Shown here piece after piece: positions 63,085-64,000 of a stretch of DNA of 64,000 nucleotides. The notes under the pieces were generated by a model. It had not been told where the DNA came from, did no database searches, and saw only the letters and a list, made by a program, of their open reading frames with translations. The stretch comes from Phyto melanocephala (taxonomy: Eukaryota > Arthropoda > Insecta > Diptera > Rhinophoridae). The position numbers and the translations under genes are program-made. Location: contig OW799237.1 of the NCBI GenBank assembly GCA_941918925.1, positions 54,362,997 through 54,426,996 of the forward strand, given 5' to 3'. The first letter of the stretch is position 1, and each line of letters opens with the position of its first letter.

Positions 63085-64000
63085 ACAAGTAACAGTGCTA
63101 TATTCGGCCATGCCGAATCTTATATACCCTTCACAACGTGTAGTCATGCAATAACAATTGTTTGTATCACCATTCATCTCATATAAAATCGTACATATAT
63201 ACTGGTTAGAATAAATGTGGCATCGAATCCCAGCTGAGCCAAACAAATTTTATTTTATTTAATATATTATTATACCCTTCATTTGTGATGCACAAGGGTA
63301 TATATAGCTTTGTCATTCCGTTTGTAATTTCTACAATTTTCATTTCCGACCCCATAAAGTACATATTTTCTGAAAGCTTATGAATAGAGGAGTCGATTAA
63401 GCCCTGACCGTCTGTCCGTCTATCCGTCTGCCCGTCTGTCCGTGTGTTGGTTGAAATCAACTTTTAGAAGCAACTATATGTTCCTCAGATCTCTATATGG
63501 TATCAATCTCTTGGAAATATCCAGGAATGAATCGCTATTGAAATTCAGCACAATCGCCCATTAACTTTCTGAGATATGAGCAAAAAACCACGACCACCTC
63601 GTTTTTTTCACAATTACAACAACAACATATATACATACATACATGTAAAAAAAATACCAAACAAAAAAAATTACAAAAAAAAAATATTAAAAATAAGAAA
63701 AAAATAATAAAAAAAAATAAAAAAAAACTAAAAAAAAAAAATTTAAAAAAAATTTAAAAAAATTTTTTAAAAAAATTTAAAAAAAATATAAAAAAAAATA
63801 ATAAAATATAAATAATATAATATATTAAATAAAATAAAATTTTTTTAGCTCAGTTGGGATTCGATGCCACATTTATTCTAACGTGTACGTATGCACGTAT
63901 TTTATATGAGATGAATGGTGATACAAACAATTGTTATTGCATGACTACACGTTGTGAAGGGTATATAAGATTCGGCACGGCCGAATATAGCACTGTTACT
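63085..64000. repeat. Foldback family 1, most complete copy (reaches window end)
   Basis: Terminal inverted repeats of about 155 bp: left 63085..63243 (AGTAACAGTGCTATATTCGG to CCAGCTGAGCCAAA), right 63844..64000 (the reverse, ending CACTGTTACT). The interior carries a GTCC/GTCT tract (63411..63442), a TATACCCTTCATTTGTG stem-like start at 63272, and an A-rich tract (63640..63840). No protein. Short near-palindromes (ATTCGGCCATGCCGAAT) sit just inside each end. Fragments of the family occur at 1453, 46912, 48596 and 36975. Confidence 0.82.

Overview
The window looks like a transposon-crowded stretch of a dipteran nuclear genome, probably a schizophoran or calyptrate fly. It is AT-rich and holds Jockey, LOA/I-like and CR1-like non-LTR retrotransposons, Ty3/gypsy LTR elements, rosa-type mariners, Harbinger- and hAT-like MITEs, and DINE-1/mini-me-like repeats with GTCC tracts. 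The fly assignment is inference from element families. No bacterial genes, tRNA, rRNA or CRISPR array were seen.

Only one host gene is convincing, on the + strand. Exons at 8563..9096, 9187..10006 and 58571..59763 join in phase (phase 0, then phase 1) into an 848-residue, hydrophilic, low-complexity protein that I do not recognise. The second intron (10007..58570, 48.6 kb) holds almost everything else in the window.

Layout. 1..2324 is AT-rich sequence with a 242-bp hAT-like MITE and a copy of a long-TIR foldback repeat. 2330..6906 is a gypsy element with identical LTRs but a broken gag. 7042..8261 is a stack of MITEs nested in MITEs. 8563..10006 holds host exons 1 and 2. Inside intron 2 are: a rosa-like mariner relic (10290..10660); a gypsy element with a SAP-domain gag (13751..19646, minus); a 4-kb non-autonomous hAT-like element (21344..25342) with a foldback and an RNase-H retrotransposon inside it; an RNase-H (LOA-like) retrotransposon (about 25710..36990, minus) split by a MITE, by a CR1-like element that itself carries a DD37E mariner, and by a 1.6-kb hAT-like element; a DD41D mariner (37709..46908) containing a Jockey element that contains a second Jockey; a near-perfect 970-bp palindrome (47432..48402); and another LOA-like element (about 49290..58385, minus) split by a nearly intact gypsy element (50532..56840). 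Host exon 3 follows. 59764..64000 holds a 209-bp MITE, repeat fragments, a Tc1 C-terminal relic and a foldback element that reaches the window end.

Most nesting claims rest on paired target-site duplications (TSDs) and on the interrupted sequence closing up in register, which I read directly. Family names come from motifs and are less certain than the boundaries. The best intact coding units are the gag and pol of the 50532..56840 element and ORF2 of the outer Jockey (38539..41217).
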